64,000 nucleotides of DNA, taken from NCBI RefSeq assembly GCF_009208585.1, contig NZ_WFLN01000005.1, positions 207,470-271,469 on the forward strand. Reading direction: 5' to 3'. The stretch comes from Fluviispira multicolorata. Its GTDB lineage: Bacteria; Bdellovibrionota_B; Oligoflexia; Silvanigrellales; Silvanigrellaceae. The notes below the pieces were generated by a model, which was not told the origin of the DNA, did not search any database, and saw nothing but the letters and a program-made list of their open reading frames with translations. Below, one piece after another: positions 45,429-54,893 of the stretch. Numbering within the stretch: position 1 is the stretch's first letter; every line of letters starts with the position of its first letter. The translations under genes and the position numbers were made by a program.

Positions 45429-45873
45429 TGGAGATACCTCATTTAAAAAACGTTCCTATTTTGCTAAGCAATTATTGTGCCTCGCACTCTAATAGTTTTT
45501 TTGTATAAAAACAAAGGATAAGGGAAAAAGAAGAACAATCATGTAAAAAGAATGAACATCTGTTGCCCATAAAAAGTGCTAATTGAAAATAAAGCAACTT
45601 ACAAGTATAAGCTTTCTTTTTGGGCAAATTCTTTGAAATTTTTGGATATAACCAATAGCAAAAGTCATGCGCTTAGGTTATGTTAATAAAGTTATTGAAA
45701 TTATTGATAAAAATATACTATCAAAAGTTTGGTCAGTGAAATTCAGAGTTTTGATGAATAACTTTACAGACAGCTACATATAATTGTCATTTTACATTTA
45801 TATGTATATCAGGTATTGCTACTTAGAGAGAATCGCTAATAACTTCTCAAATTCTGAGTTACGAGGAGAGTGT
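45429..45873. other. Intergenic region upstream of ppdK
   Basis: 445 AT-rich bases. I see no gene with a ribosome site. A 38-codon frame at 45667-45783 is open but lacks one. No terminator or RNA element is evident; the ppdK promoter is presumably here but cannot be placed with confidence. Confidence 0.5.
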
Positions 45874-48471
45874 ATGAGTTTTGTATATTTTTTTGGTTCT
45901 GGTTACGCTGATGGAAATGCTTCTATGAAATCGGAATTGGGTGGTAAAGGTGCGAATTTAGCTGAAATGACAGCTCTCGGTTTACCAGTTCCCGCAGGCT
46001 TTACGATTTCGACTCGAGTCTGTTTGGATTATATAAAAGAAGGAAGCTCCTTTTCTAAGGAGCTTATTTTACAAGTTGAATCTGCTTTAAAAAAAACAGA
46101 AGAAGCCATGGGAGCCAAGTTTGCTGATTCTCTAAATCCTCTTCTCGTAAGCGTGCGTTCAGGCGCCCGGGTTTCAATGCCTGGTATGATGGATACTGTT
46201 CTTAATTTGGGTTTGAACGAAATAACTGTGGAAGCCCTTTCAAAAAAGACAGAGAACCCTCGTTTTGCATATGACTCTTATAGACGTTTTATTCAAATGT
46301 ACTCAAGTGTTGTTAAAGACTTAGAAACTCATTATATGGAAGATGAGCTTGAATCATACAAAAAACAGTGTGGCTACAAAGAAGATACAGAACTCACAGC
46401 CTCAGATCTTAAAGAATTAATTGTTCTTTTTAAATCAATATATCAAAAACACATTATGGAATCCTTTCCCGAAGACCCTTATGAGCAGCTCTGGAACGCA
46501 ATTGGAGCCGTTTTTAAAAGTTGGAATTGTCCTCGAGCAAAAAAATATCGTGAAATTCACTCAATCTCAAATGATTGGGGGACGGCTGTAAATATCTGTT
46601 CAATGGTTTATGGCAATATGGGAGAAACCTCTGGGACGGGAGTGTGTTTTACACGTGATCCTTCCACTGGCGAAAATATTTTTTATGGTGAGTTCTTAAT
46701 AAATGCTCAAGGTGAAGATGTTGTTGCAGGTCTTCGAACTCCAAAATCACTGTATTTATTAGAAAAAGAAATGCCAGAAGTTTTTGTTCAGCTTGAAAGT
46801 GTTAGAAGTAAACTTGAAAGACATTATCAAGATGTTCAAGATATTGAGTTTACCATTCAGGAAAGTAAATTGTATATTTTGCAGACTCGCAATGCAAAAA
46901 GGACGACGCAGGCGGCTTTAAAAATAGCAATTGATTTTACTAAAGAAGGTCTTCTTACAAAAGAGGAAGCTATATTAAGAGTAAATGCACAAGATCTTGA
47001 TAAATTGCTTCATCCTACTCTTGATCCGAGAGCACATAAACAAATTATAGCAAAGGGACTGCCTGCATCTCCGGGAGCTGTGTCTGGAAGAGTTGTATTT
47101 ACGGCCCTCGAAGCGGAAAGTTGGGCTGCTCGTGGTGAGCTTGTCATTCTCGTCAGAGATGAAACTTCACCTGAAGATATTGGTGGAATGTATTCTTCGC
47201 AAGGTTTTCTCACAGCGCGTGGAGGAATGACATCGCATGCTGCTGTAGTTGCTCGGCAAATGGGTAAATGTTGTATTGCTGGGTGTTCTTCTTTAAATAT
47301 TTCTCAAACACTAAAATCTATGAAGGTTGCAGGGATTGAAATTTTAGAAGGCGATTGGCTTACATTAGACGGAACAACGGGCGAAGTTATGATTGGAAAA
47401 GTAGAAACAAAAAATGCAGAACTCAGTGGTGATTTTACTACTTTTATGGAATGGGCAAGAGAAATAAGGACAATGAAAGTTCGTGCCAATGCAGATACTC
47501 CAAGAGATGCTCAGTATGCTCGAAGTTTTGGAGCTGAAGGAATTGGATTGTGTAGAACAGAGCATATGTTTTTTGAAGAAAATAGACTTCCTGTTGTGCG
47601 CCAAATGATTCTTTCAAAGAATAATATAGAACGAAAATTAGCACTTGATAAATTACTACCTTTTCAACGTGATGATTTTGTAGGTATTTTAAGTGCTATG
47701 GAAGGGTTTGAAGTGACTATTCGTCTGCTTGATCCACCTTTGCATGAGTTTTTACCTCATACTGATAAAGATATGATGATTTTAGCAGCACAACTAGGGC
47801 TTTCGTTGGATGACCTTGGGCAGCGGGTTAGATCATTGCATGAAGCAAATCCAATGCTTGGACATAGAGGATGCCGATTGGGCATCTCTCATCCTGAAAT
47901 TTATGAAATGCAAGTCAGAGCAATTCTTGAGGCCACTGAAATATGTAAAGCGCAAGGAAAAAAAGTTTATCCAGAGATTATGATACCACTTGTTGGCATA
48001 GAATCTGAATTAAAATGGTTAAGAGAACGTCTTGTGAAAATTGCACCTCACTTTCCATTTGGGACTATGATAGAAGTACCTAGAGCTGCATTGACAGCAG
48101 ATAAAATTTCGCGTCATGCCGATTTTTTTAGTTTTGGTACAAACGATTTAACACAAACAACTTATGGTTTTAGCCGCGATGATTCTGCTCCTTTTTTAAG
48201 AGTCTATAAACAAGAGAGTATTCTTGAAGAAGATCCTTTTGCGGTGATTGATCAAGATGGTGTTGGACGCTTGATAAAATATGCATGTGAATTGGGACGA
48301 CAAGAAAATCCAAACATTAAACTTGGAATTTGTGGAGAACATGGCGGTGAGCCATCAAGTGTTCAATTTTGCAATAGTCTTGGTTTAAATTATGTAAGTT
48401 GTTCTCCGTTCCGAATTCCAATTGCTATGCTTGCTGCAGCGCAAGCGGCTGTTGGAAAGCAAATGTCATAA
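45874..48471 (+). CDS. ppdK: Pyruvate, phosphate dikinase
   Basis: An 865-residue enzyme converting pyruvate, ATP and phosphate to PEP, AMP and PPi, reversibly. ATG at 45874 has GAGGAG 5 bases upstream; a longer frame from 45784 has none. The nucleotide-binding part has ELGGKGANLAEMTALGLPVP and VSVRSGARVSMPGMMDTVLN. The swivelling domain has the phospho-histidine in GGMTSHAAVVARQMGKCC. The PEP domain has AEGIGLCRTEHMFF, NPMLGHRGCRLGI, FGTNDLTQTTYGFSRDD and the terminal GICGEHGGEPSSV. It can support gluconeogenesis from pyruvate or pyrophosphate-linked glycolysis. Confidence 0.95.
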   Translation: MSFVYFFGSGYADGNASMKSELGGKGANLAEMTALGLPVPAGFTISTRVCLDYIKEGSSFSKELILQVESALKKTEEAMGAKFADSLNPLLVSVRSGARVSMPGMMDTVLNLGLNEITVEALSKKTENPRFAYDSYRRFIQMYSSVVKDLETHYMEDELESYKKQCGYKEDTELTASDLKELIVLFKSIYQKHIMESFPEDPYEQLWNAIGAVFKSWNCPRAKKYREIHSISNDWGTAVNICSMVYGNMGETSGTGVCFTRDPSTGENIFYGEFLINAQGEDVVAGLRTPKSLYLLEKEMPEVFVQLESVRSKLERHYQDVQDIEFTIQESKLYILQTRNAKRTTQAALKIAIDFTKEGLLTKEEAILRVNAQDLDKLLHPTLDPRAHKQIIAKGLPASPGAVSGRVVFTALEAESWAARGELVILVRDETSPEDIGGMYSSQGFLTARGGMTSHAAVVARQMGKCCIAGCSSLNISQTLKSMKVAGIEILEGDWLTLDGTTGEVMIGKVETKNAELSGDFTTFMEWAREIRTMKVRANADTPRDAQYARSFGAEGIGLCRTEHMFFEENRLPVVRQMILSKNNIERKLALDKLLPFQRDDFVGILSAMEGFEVTIRLLDPPLHEFLPHTDKDMMILAAQLGLSLDDLGQRVRSLHEANPMLGHRGCRLGISHPEIYEMQVRAILEATEICKAQGKKVYPEIMIPLVGIESELKWLRERLVKIAPHFPFGTMIEVPRAALTADKISRHADFFSFGTNDLTQTTYGFSRDDSAPFLRVYKQESILEEDPFAVIDQDGVGRLIKYACELGRQENPNIKLGICGEHGGEPSSVQFCNSLGLNYVSCSPFRIPIAMLAAAQAAVGKQMS

Positions 48472-48706
48472 ATACAATTGTTTTGATGTTTTTTTGATCG
48501 TGTTTTGATGTACCAAAACCTCATAAATGCTTGTCCATATAGCCAAACCTATGTGATTTTATCCCTTAGATGTAAAAAACACACAGAGCTGCTTCACATT
48601 AATTAAGAATTCCAATACTTACTTGTATGAAGCTTTTCCTTTTAGAAGAAATGAGTTCAACTCATTATCTAAGGACTCTTTTCCATTTCCAATATTAGAG
48701 GCTAAA

Positions 48707-50008
48707 ATGGTTACAGTTGCTCAGAATCCTCAACAAAATGATCCCCAAATAATTACAAACCAAACAGAAAAAAGTAATGCAGCAATAGGTGTTGTTTCAA
48801 CTTTATTTTTTCTTTTTGGTTTTATTACATGTCTTAACGATGTTCTTATTCCTCATTTGAAAGAACTATTTACTTTAACTTATGCACAGACAATGCTTGT
48901 ACAAACCACATTTTTTGCCGCTTATTTTATTGTTTCATGGCCAGCAAGTAAACTCATTACTAAGTTTGGTTACAAAAGTAGTTTTTTAATTGGTCTCATT
49001 TTAACAGCTCTTGGCTGCTTTTCTTTTGTCCTTGCGGCAAAAATAGCAATATATTATGTTTTCCTTTCTGGATTATTTATTTTAGCAAGTGGTGTAACTA
49101 TAATTCAGGTTGCAGCAAATCCTTATTTAACAATTATTGGTTCAAAAGCACGTGCATCAAGTCGTCTTATTTTTGCACAAGGACTAAATTCTTTGGGCAC
49201 GACGATTGCGCCCTTAATTGGTTCGGCTCTTATTCTTTCGGTTGCAGTTAAAACAGCAGATGAAATTGTTGCACTTTCTACTACAGATCTTGCAATCTAT
49301 CGTGCAACACAAGCAAGTTCCGTTCAGTTACCTTATATTGGTTTGACTTGTTTTGTGATTTTAATTGCTCTTGCTTTGTGTTTCTTTAAGTTTCCAAATA
49401 ACAAAATCGTAGTTCAAAAAACCAATACAATCAGTAAAAAGTTTAAATTATTTGATCACCCAACACTGGTCATGGGTACAATAGGAATTTTTGCTTATGT
49501 TGGTGCTGAAGTGGCAATTGGGAGTCTCATGATTAACTTTATTGCAGAACCAACAATTGGAAACATTCCATTTAGTGAGGCAGGAAAGTTTTTATCTGCA
49601 TATTGGGGCGGCGCAATGGTTGGACGTTTTATAGGTTCTTATATAACAACTAAAATTCAGCCTAGTAAAGTTTTATTTATTCATGCAATTATTGCTTGTA
49701 CTCTCGTTGCTCTAACTATTATGGGAACAGGATATTTTGCATTGGTTTGTATTGTAGCTGTTGGGCTTTTTAACTCAATTATGTTCCCAACAATATTTGT
49801 ATTAAGTACCGAAAAGCTTGGTGTTCATGTAGAAAAAGGCTCTGGAATAATCTGTATGGCAATTGTTGGGGGTGCCGTTATTCCCTTAATTCAAGGATAT
49901 ATTGCAGATATTTCAAATTTAAGTATAAGTTATATTGTTCCTTTAATCTGCTATGTTTATATAGCGTTCTTTGCTCTTAAAACAAAGGGTGAGTCAATCA
50001 CTAGGTAA
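48707..50008 (+). CDS. Sugar:H+ symporter, NagP/FucP type
   Basis: A 433-residue MFS carrier with about 12 helices of the fucose/glucose permease family (STLFFLFGFITCLNDVLIPH, FFAAYFIVSWPASKLITKFG, GVTIIQVAANPYLTIIG, RASSRLIFAQGLNSLGTTIA). ATG at 48707 follows GAGG; a TTG at 48623 lacks a site. The group includes NagP, the GlcNAc permease of Shewanella-like bacteria. With nagA, a NagK-type kinase and NagB-II elsewhere in the window, GlcNAc is the most likely substrate, though glucose or fucose cannot be excluded from sequence alone. Confidence 0.75.
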   Translation: MVTVAQNPQQNDPQIITNQTEKSNAAIGVVSTLFFLFGFITCLNDVLIPHLKELFTLTYAQTMLVQTTFFAAYFIVSWPASKLITKFGYKSSFLIGLILTALGCFSFVLAAKIAIYYVFLSGLFILASGVTIIQVAANPYLTIIGSKARASSRLIFAQGLNSLGTTIAPLIGSALILSVAVKTADEIVALSTTDLAIYRATQASSVQLPYIGLTCFVILIALALCFFKFPNNKIVVQKTNTISKKFKLFDHPTLVMGTIGIFAYVGAEVAIGSLMINFIAEPTIGNIPFSEAGKFLSAYWGGAMVGRFIGSYITTKIQPSKVLFIHAIIACTLVALTIMGTGYFALVCIVAVGLFNSIMFPTIFVLSTEKLGVHVEKGSGIICMAIVGGAVIPLIQGYIADISNLSISYIVPLICYVYIAFFALKTKGESITR

Positions 50009-50451
50009 TTTTAATTAAATAATTGTTAAAGGTGTCGTACAATATTCATAATTGAACGTCACTTTTTTATTTATTAATTGAACAAAAAAGTTGTATTTCC
50101 TCCTCTTTTAAACGCTTCTTAACTTCGTATAAACTGCTTATAGTTATAATAATTTTTGTTGCTCTATGATAAAGAATAGTTATCGATAGCGGCACGTTCG
50201 CTTGTGTTTATCTAAATTATATTATTTTTATAAATATAAAATTTAATTAATTTTTATATTGTTTAAATAAATAAAAATAAATTATAATAATTTAAATATA
50301 AAAAATGAGAATATTTTATAAAAAAAACAATAATTAATAAATTTTAATTTAATTTATTTCCAATCTATTTTTAGTATTTTGACTTTTTATATTTATTCTG
50401 TAATTATTATGAGGTCTCAATGTGTAATAGATCTAAATTAAAGGAGTTTTT
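50009..50451. other. AT-rich intergenic region upstream of xylFGH
   Basis: 443 bases with runs of A/T and no plausible gene. It contains the xyl promoter near its right end. A GGCACG-containing stretch at about 50189-50205 looks superficially like a sigma54 site, but the spacing is wrong. Confidence 0.5.
50379..50406 (+). promoter_or_regulatory. Candidate sigma70-type promoter for xylFGH
   Basis: TTGACT (50379-50384) is followed after 16 bases by TAATTA (50401-50406), about 45 bases before the xylF ATG. The -35 match is good and the -10 match moderate. Confidence 0.4.
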
Positions 50452-51480
50452 ATGAGCAGCATGACGCGTAGGTTATTTGTTCGTTTTTCATCTATGGGAA
50501 TTGCTTTTTCTTCATTATTATCAATAAATGCATTTGGTAATGAAATTCGTGTTGGAATATCTTTACCGACCCAAAGAGATGTTGCGTGGGTACGCTATAA
50601 ACAGGGTTTAGAAACGGCAGCAAAAAAACTTGGGGTAAAAATATTAATGCAAGTTTCTGACCAAGATGCCTCTGTCCAAGCGGCTCAAGTTGAAAACTTA
50701 CTTTCACAAAAAGTGAATGTTCTAATCATTGCTCCTCAAGATGCTGCAGCCGCAGGAACACTCATTGATAAAGCGCATAAGGCGGGAATAAAAGTTATAT
50801 CTCTTGATAGACTGATTTTAAATTCAGATCTTGACCTCTATATTTCATTTGACAATTCTAAAATTGGCGAGTTGCAAGGGCAATATCTCGCAAAAAATGT
50901 TCCAAAAGGAAATTATGTTGTCTTTTTAGGAGCTCCAACAGATAATAATTCTAAAATATTACATGAAGCTGCAATGAAACATATAGAACCTCTTGTTAAA
51001 AAAGGTGATGTAAAAATAGTTATGGAACAAAACATACAAGACTGGCAGCCCAGTGTTGCTCAGCGTCTGATGGAAAACTCATTGACGGCGAATAAAAATA
51101 ATATAAATGCCGTTCTTGCACCAAATGATAATACTGCGGGGGGAATTATCCAAGCCTTGGCTTCGCAAAAACTAGCCGGGAAAGTTTATGTAACAGGTCA
51201 AGATTCCGAATTAACTGCAGCACAAAGAATTATTGCAGGAACGCAGTCAATGACAATTTATAAAGATCAAAATAAATTGTCAGAGCTTGTTATTCAAACT
51301 GCAAAAGATATTGCCGAAAATAAACCTATTAAAACGAAATTTTATTCTGCAAATGGTAAGAAAAATGTTCCTTCAATTTTTATGGAACCAATTATTGTTG
51401 ATAAGTACAATATTGATAAAGAATTTATTGAATCTGGATTTTTTAAAAAAGAAGATGTTTATAAGTTTAAAGCAAAGTAA
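50452..51480 (+). CDS. xylF: D-xylose ABC transporter, periplasmic binding protein
   Basis: A 342-residue protein with signal peptide (about 1-29, SSLLSINAFGNE) and the XylF fold: VGISLPTQRDVAWVRYKQGL, DASVQAAQVENLLSQKVNVL, SLDRLILNSDLDLYISFDNS, GAPTDNNSKILHEAAMKHIE, NAVLAPNDNTAGGIIQALAS and GQDSELTAAQRIIAGTQSMT. These match XylF rather than RbsB, although other pentoses are possible ligands. AAAGGAG precedes the ATG. xylG and xylH follow in order. Confidence 0.85.
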   Translation: MSSMTRRLFVRFSSMGIAFSSLLSINAFGNEIRVGISLPTQRDVAWVRYKQGLETAAKKLGVKILMQVSDQDASVQAAQVENLLSQKVNVLIIAPQDAAAAGTLIDKAHKAGIKVISLDRLILNSDLDLYISFDNSKIGELQGQYLAKNVPKGNYVVFLGAPTDNNSKILHEAAMKHIEPLVKKGDVKIVMEQNIQDWQPSVAQRLMENSLTANKNNINAVLAPNDNTAGGIIQALASQKLAGKVYVTGQDSELTAAQRIIAGTQSMTIYKDQNKLSELVIQTAKDIAENKPIKTKFYSANGKKNVPSIFMEPIIVDKYNIDKEFIESGFFKKEDVYKFKAK

Positions 51481-51523
51481 AAATAATTCAGTTTTTTATT
51501 GAATTTATTTTAAGGAGGATTTT

Positions 51524-53059
51524 TTGATTTGTTCTGCACTTGAAATGAAAAATATTGGGAAAAAATTTGGTGTAGTGCAAGCGCTTTCGTCGGTGAATTT
51601 TTCGGTTAAAAAAGGGGAGATACATGCTCTATGTGGAGAAAATGGAGCAGGTAAATCAACACTTATGAAAATAGTGAGCGGATTATATCCTTCGGGTAGT
51701 TTTGAAGGAGAATTATTTGTTGATGGAGTGTTACAATCATTTAAAGGAACTCGGGATAGCGAGAATGCTGGTATTTCAATTATCTATCAAGAGTTAGCGC
51801 TTGTTAAGGAAATGACTGTTTGCGAAAATATTTTTTTAGGGCATGAATATACAAAAAATATATTCATTGATTGGGAAAAATCATATTGCCAAGCAAAAAA
51901 AATATTAGAGGAAGTTAATTTAAAAATAAATCCAACTGATAAAGTTTCACAATTAGGAATTGGTGAGCAGCAGTTGGTTGAAATTGCAAAAGCAATCGCA
52001 AAGAATGCGAATATTTTAATTTTAGATGAACCAACGGCTGCTTTAACTGAAAAAGAAGCAGATAATCTTTTAGAAATAATTAAAGAACTTAGAAATAAAG
52101 GAAAAACATGTATTTATATTTCCCACAGATTAAAGGAGGTTTTTAAAATTTCAGATCGTGTGACAATATTGCGCGATGGCAAAACAGTAGTGACTAATAA
52201 AACAATTGAAATTAATGAAGATAAGTTAATAGCTAAAATGGTTGGAAGAGAGCTGACTCAAATATATCCTAGAATTGAAAAGAAATTAGGTAGTCCAATT
52301 TTCGTAGTTAAAAATTGGACTGTAGAAAACCCTAATACAGGCCAAAAAGTTGTAAATAATGTAAATTTTGTTTTGCATCAAGGAGAAATTTTAGGAATTG
52401 CAGGATTAATGGGGGCTGGAAGAACAGAACTTGTAATGAGTTTATTTGGAGCTTGGGGTAAAGTAACAAATGGAGAGATTTATTTAAACGGTAAGAAACT
52501 TCAAATTGTTTCAGAAAAAGATGCAATTCAGGAAGGAATTGCCTTGGTTTCTGAGGATCGTAAAAGGTATGGACTTATACTCGGAATGGATATCAAAGAA
52601 AACACGACTCTTTCAAGTATAGAAAAAATCTCAAATTTTGGAATTGTAAATGAGAATAAAGAGATTTCTGCGAGTTATAAATATGTTAATGAACTTAGGA
52701 TAAAAGCCAAATCAATAGAAGAGAAAACTGGAAATTTAAGTGGTGGAAATCAACAAAAAGTAGTTCTTTCAAAGTGGCTAATGACTCATCCAAAAGTTTT
52801 AATTTTAGATGAACCAACCCGTGGAATTGATGTGGGGGCAAAGTTTGAAATATATAAAATCATGAATGAATTAGTTGAAAAAGGAGTCTGTGTTTTAATG
52901 ATTTCATCTGAATTACAAGAAGTATTGGGGGTGAGTGATCGTATATTAATAATGCATGAAGGAAGTATTGCAGGTGAAATACTTTACAAAAATGCGTCGC
53001 AAGAAAAAATAATGCAATATGCAACTGGATATTTAAAAGGAGAAAATTTGATTTTATGA
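51524..53059 (+). CDS. xylG: Xylose ABC transporter, duplicated ATPase
   Basis: A 511-residue protein with two ABC cassettes typical of sugar CUT2 systems. The first has Walker A GENGAGKST and Walker B ILILDEPTAALTEKEADNLL. The second keeps AGLMGAGRTELVMSLFG, signature LSGGNQQKVVLSKWL and Walker B VLILDEPTRGIDVG. The start is TTG at 51524, with AAGGAGG a few bases upstream. The next possible ATG is 21 bases in and has no site. It overlaps xylH by 4 bases. Confidence 0.88.
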   Translation: MICSALEMKNIGKKFGVVQALSSVNFSVKKGEIHALCGENGAGKSTLMKIVSGLYPSGSFEGELFVDGVLQSFKGTRDSENAGISIIYQELALVKEMTVCENIFLGHEYTKNIFIDWEKSYCQAKKILEEVNLKINPTDKVSQLGIGEQQLVEIAKAIAKNANILILDEPTAALTEKEADNLLEIIKELRNKGKTCIYISHRLKEVFKISDRVTILRDGKTVVTNKTIEINEDKLIAKMVGRELTQIYPRIEKKLGSPIFVVKNWTVENPNTGQKVVNNVNFVLHQGEILGIAGLMGAGRTELVMSLFGAWGKVTNGEIYLNGKKLQIVSEKDAIQEGIALVSEDRKRYGLILGMDIKENTTLSSIEKISNFGIVNENKEISASYKYVNELRIKAKSIEEKTGNLSGGNQQKVVLSKWLMTHPKVLILDEPTRGIDVGAKFEIYKIMNELVEKGVCVLMISSELQEVLGVSDRILIMHEGSIAGEILYKNASQEKIMQYATGYLKGENLIL

Positions 53060-54390
53060 ATTTGCTAAAACAAAGTTCAGTAGAAAATTTAAATTCAGAT
53101 TTAAAAAAATCAGAATTTTGGGAAATCATATTATTTTCGTTTAAGAAAAATATTCGCCAATATACAATGTTAATTGCTTTATTTGTAATATGGTTGGTAT
53201 TTACATTTTTAACCGGCTCTCTTTTTCTTTCACCAAGAAATTTATCAAATTTATTTTTACAAAGCTCTACAGTGGGCGTTTTAGCAATCGGAATGACTAT
53301 GATTTTAGTGGCAGGTCATCTTGATTTATCTGTTGGTTCAGTTGCTGGATTCATTGGTGCTGCGGCAGCAATTTTGCAAGTCAATTATAATTGGCCAGCT
53401 GTACCCACGATACTAACAGCCCTCGCTTTAGGTGCGCTAATTGGGGTGTGGCAAGGATACTGGGTGGCTTATAGAAAAATCCCTGCTTTTATTGTTACGT
53501 TAGCAAGTATGATTGCCTTCCGTGGTGCAATTTTGGGTATTACAGATGGCCGAACAATTGGCCCAATGAGTGATTCTTTTAAACTTATTGGGCAAGGATA
53601 TCTACCTTCCATTATTTTTTCGCAAGTTACTCAAATAGATTCTTCTGGAAAAATTGTGCTTGATGAACTTGGCAATCCTGTTCTTGGTTTCACTTCTTTA
53701 TTTTCAAATAGTTTTACTATTGGAGAACAGCCTCCATTCAATGATTTAACAATATTATTATCATTCATTTGCATCTCCGCTTTTATTATGATGAGAATTA
53801 AGAAAAGAAATGCAAGAATAAAATATGGTTTTACTGTCCTACCAAAATCTTTAGAATTTGTAAGTATAGTTTTATTTTCAATTTCCATTGCGGCGTTTTT
53901 TTTAGTGATGGCTTTTTATATGGGAATTCCTTACGCAGTTTTATTGGTATTCATTTTAGGAATTATTTTCCATATAGTAACAAATAATACAATTTTTGGA
54001 AGACATTTATATGCAATGGGAGGAAATCTTGAAGCAGCAAAACTTTCAGGAATAAATATTAAGAAAAGAACTTTGAGTGTTTTCATTTTAATGGGAACTC
54101 TTGCAGCTGTTGCAGGAATTATTTTAACAGCGCGATTGAACGCGGCAACTACCTCTGCTGGACAAAACTTTGAACTCGATGCAATTTCGGCAGCTATCAT
54201 TGGTGGGACAAGCACAATGGGTGGGGTTGGAACCATATTTGGGGCAATCATTGGTGCATTAGTTATGGCTAGTTTAGACAATGGTATGAGTCTTATGAAC
54301 ATTGAAGTCACATGGCAGTACATAGTTAAGGGGAGTATTTTATTATTAGCAGTCTGGGTAGATATTGCCACTCGAAAGAAAAATGAATAA
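53056..54390 (+). CDS. xylH: Xylose ABC transporter, permease
   Basis: A 444-residue permease of the CUT2 family with about 10-12 helices. Text includes VLAIGMTMILVAGHLDLSVG, IPAFIVTLASMIAFRGAILG and GRHLYAMGGNLEAAKLSGIN, plus the final AISAAIIGGTSTMGGVGTIF. An inserted loop (about 195-250) is XylH-like and not found in the shorter RbsC. The ATG overlaps the xylG stop. No xylA or xylB is adjacent, so catabolism genes must lie elsewhere if xylose is the substrate. Confidence 0.85.
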   Translation: MNLLKQSSVENLNSDLKKSEFWEIILFSFKKNIRQYTMLIALFVIWLVFTFLTGSLFLSPRNLSNLFLQSSTVGVLAIGMTMILVAGHLDLSVGSVAGFIGAAAAILQVNYNWPAVPTILTALALGALIGVWQGYWVAYRKIPAFIVTLASMIAFRGAILGITDGRTIGPMSDSFKLIGQGYLPSIIFSQVTQIDSSGKIVLDELGNPVLGFTSLFSNSFTIGEQPPFNDLTILLSFICISAFIMMRIKKRNARIKYGFTVLPKSLEFVSIVLFSISIAAFFLVMAFYMGIPYAVLLVFILGIIFHIVTNNTIFGRHLYAMGGNLEAAKLSGINIKKRTLSVFILMGTLAAVAGIILTARLNAATTSAGQNFELDAISAAIIGGTSTMGGVGTIFGAIIGALVMASLDNGMSLMNIEVTWQYIVKGSILLLAVWVDIATRKKNE

Positions 54391-54441
54391 TAATCGTTAA
54401 TTTCTCACCTATAATGTCGCTTATATATCCACCTTCCGATA

Positions 54442-54470
54442 TTGATAATCGTTATCATGAGTGCTAGCAT
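54442..54470 (+). promoter_or_regulatory. feoA promoter overlapping a Fur box
   Basis: TTGATA (54442-54447) and TAGCAT (54465-54470) are 17 bases apart. TGATAATCGTTATCA (54443-54457) covers the -35 and part of the spacer and is a 7-1-7 inverted repeat with one mismatch to the classic Fur operator. Iron-bound Fur should repress feoAB here. Confidence 0.82.
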
Positions 54471-54547
54471 AAGTTGTGCTGGTTGTTTCCAAAGTCCGGA
54501 AAATACCATTAATTTCATATAATATCAAATTATTAGAGGTTTCCTCA

Positions 54548-54892
54548 ATGCAAGTAAAAACGGCTGCAGCTCATGCTGTCGATCTTGGTCTGAAAAGCTG
54601 CAACGATCTAGCTGCTCCTCAAAATTTCTTTTCTTTATGCGACTTAAAAAAAGGAGAAAGAGGTGAAGTTGTTCTCATTAGTGAAAAACAATTAGATTCT
54701 GAAAGCGCACTTCCTGCGGGTGAACTAGAAAAAAGGCTCTTAGAAATGGGTTTTGTGGAAGGCACTGAAGTTACTTTAGAGCATGAAGGAATGATTGGAA
54801 AAGATCCAATTGCCGTTCTCATTCGCGTTTGTTCATTAGTTGCATTGCGTCGTAAAGAAGCTCAAGCAATTTTAGTAAGAAAGATCTCTTAA
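54548..54892 (+). CDS. feoA: Ferrous iron transport protein FeoA
   Basis: A 114-residue protein with a FeoA SH3-like domain (FSLCDLKKGERGEVVLI, LEKRLLEMGFVEGTEVTLEH, PIAVLIRVCSLVALRRKEAQ). ATG at 54548 follows AGAGG; an earlier frame from 54476 would start inside the promoter region. An N-terminal extension of about 35 residues precedes the domain. FeoA is a small cytoplasmic partner of FeoB. One base separates it from feoB. Confidence 0.9.
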   Translation: MQVKTAAAHAVDLGLKSCNDLAAPQNFFSLCDLKKGERGEVVLISEKQLDSESALPAGELEKRLLEMGFVEGTEVTLEHEGMIGKDPIAVLIRVCSLVALRRKEAQAILVRKIS

Positions 54893-54893
54893 A

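Noticed and set aside
45667..45783. 38-codon open frame upstream of ppdK
   Set aside because: No ribosome site, no family resemblance and atypical residue mix; probably chance in AT-rich DNA.
50189..50205. GGCACG-containing stretch resembling a sigma54 promoter upstream of xylF
   Set aside because: The GG is followed ten bases later by TG, not GC. Sigma54 elements need strict spacing.
53931..54371. Long minus-strand frame opposite xylH
   Set aside because: Antisense shadow of a membrane permease; residue content mirrors the opposite strand.
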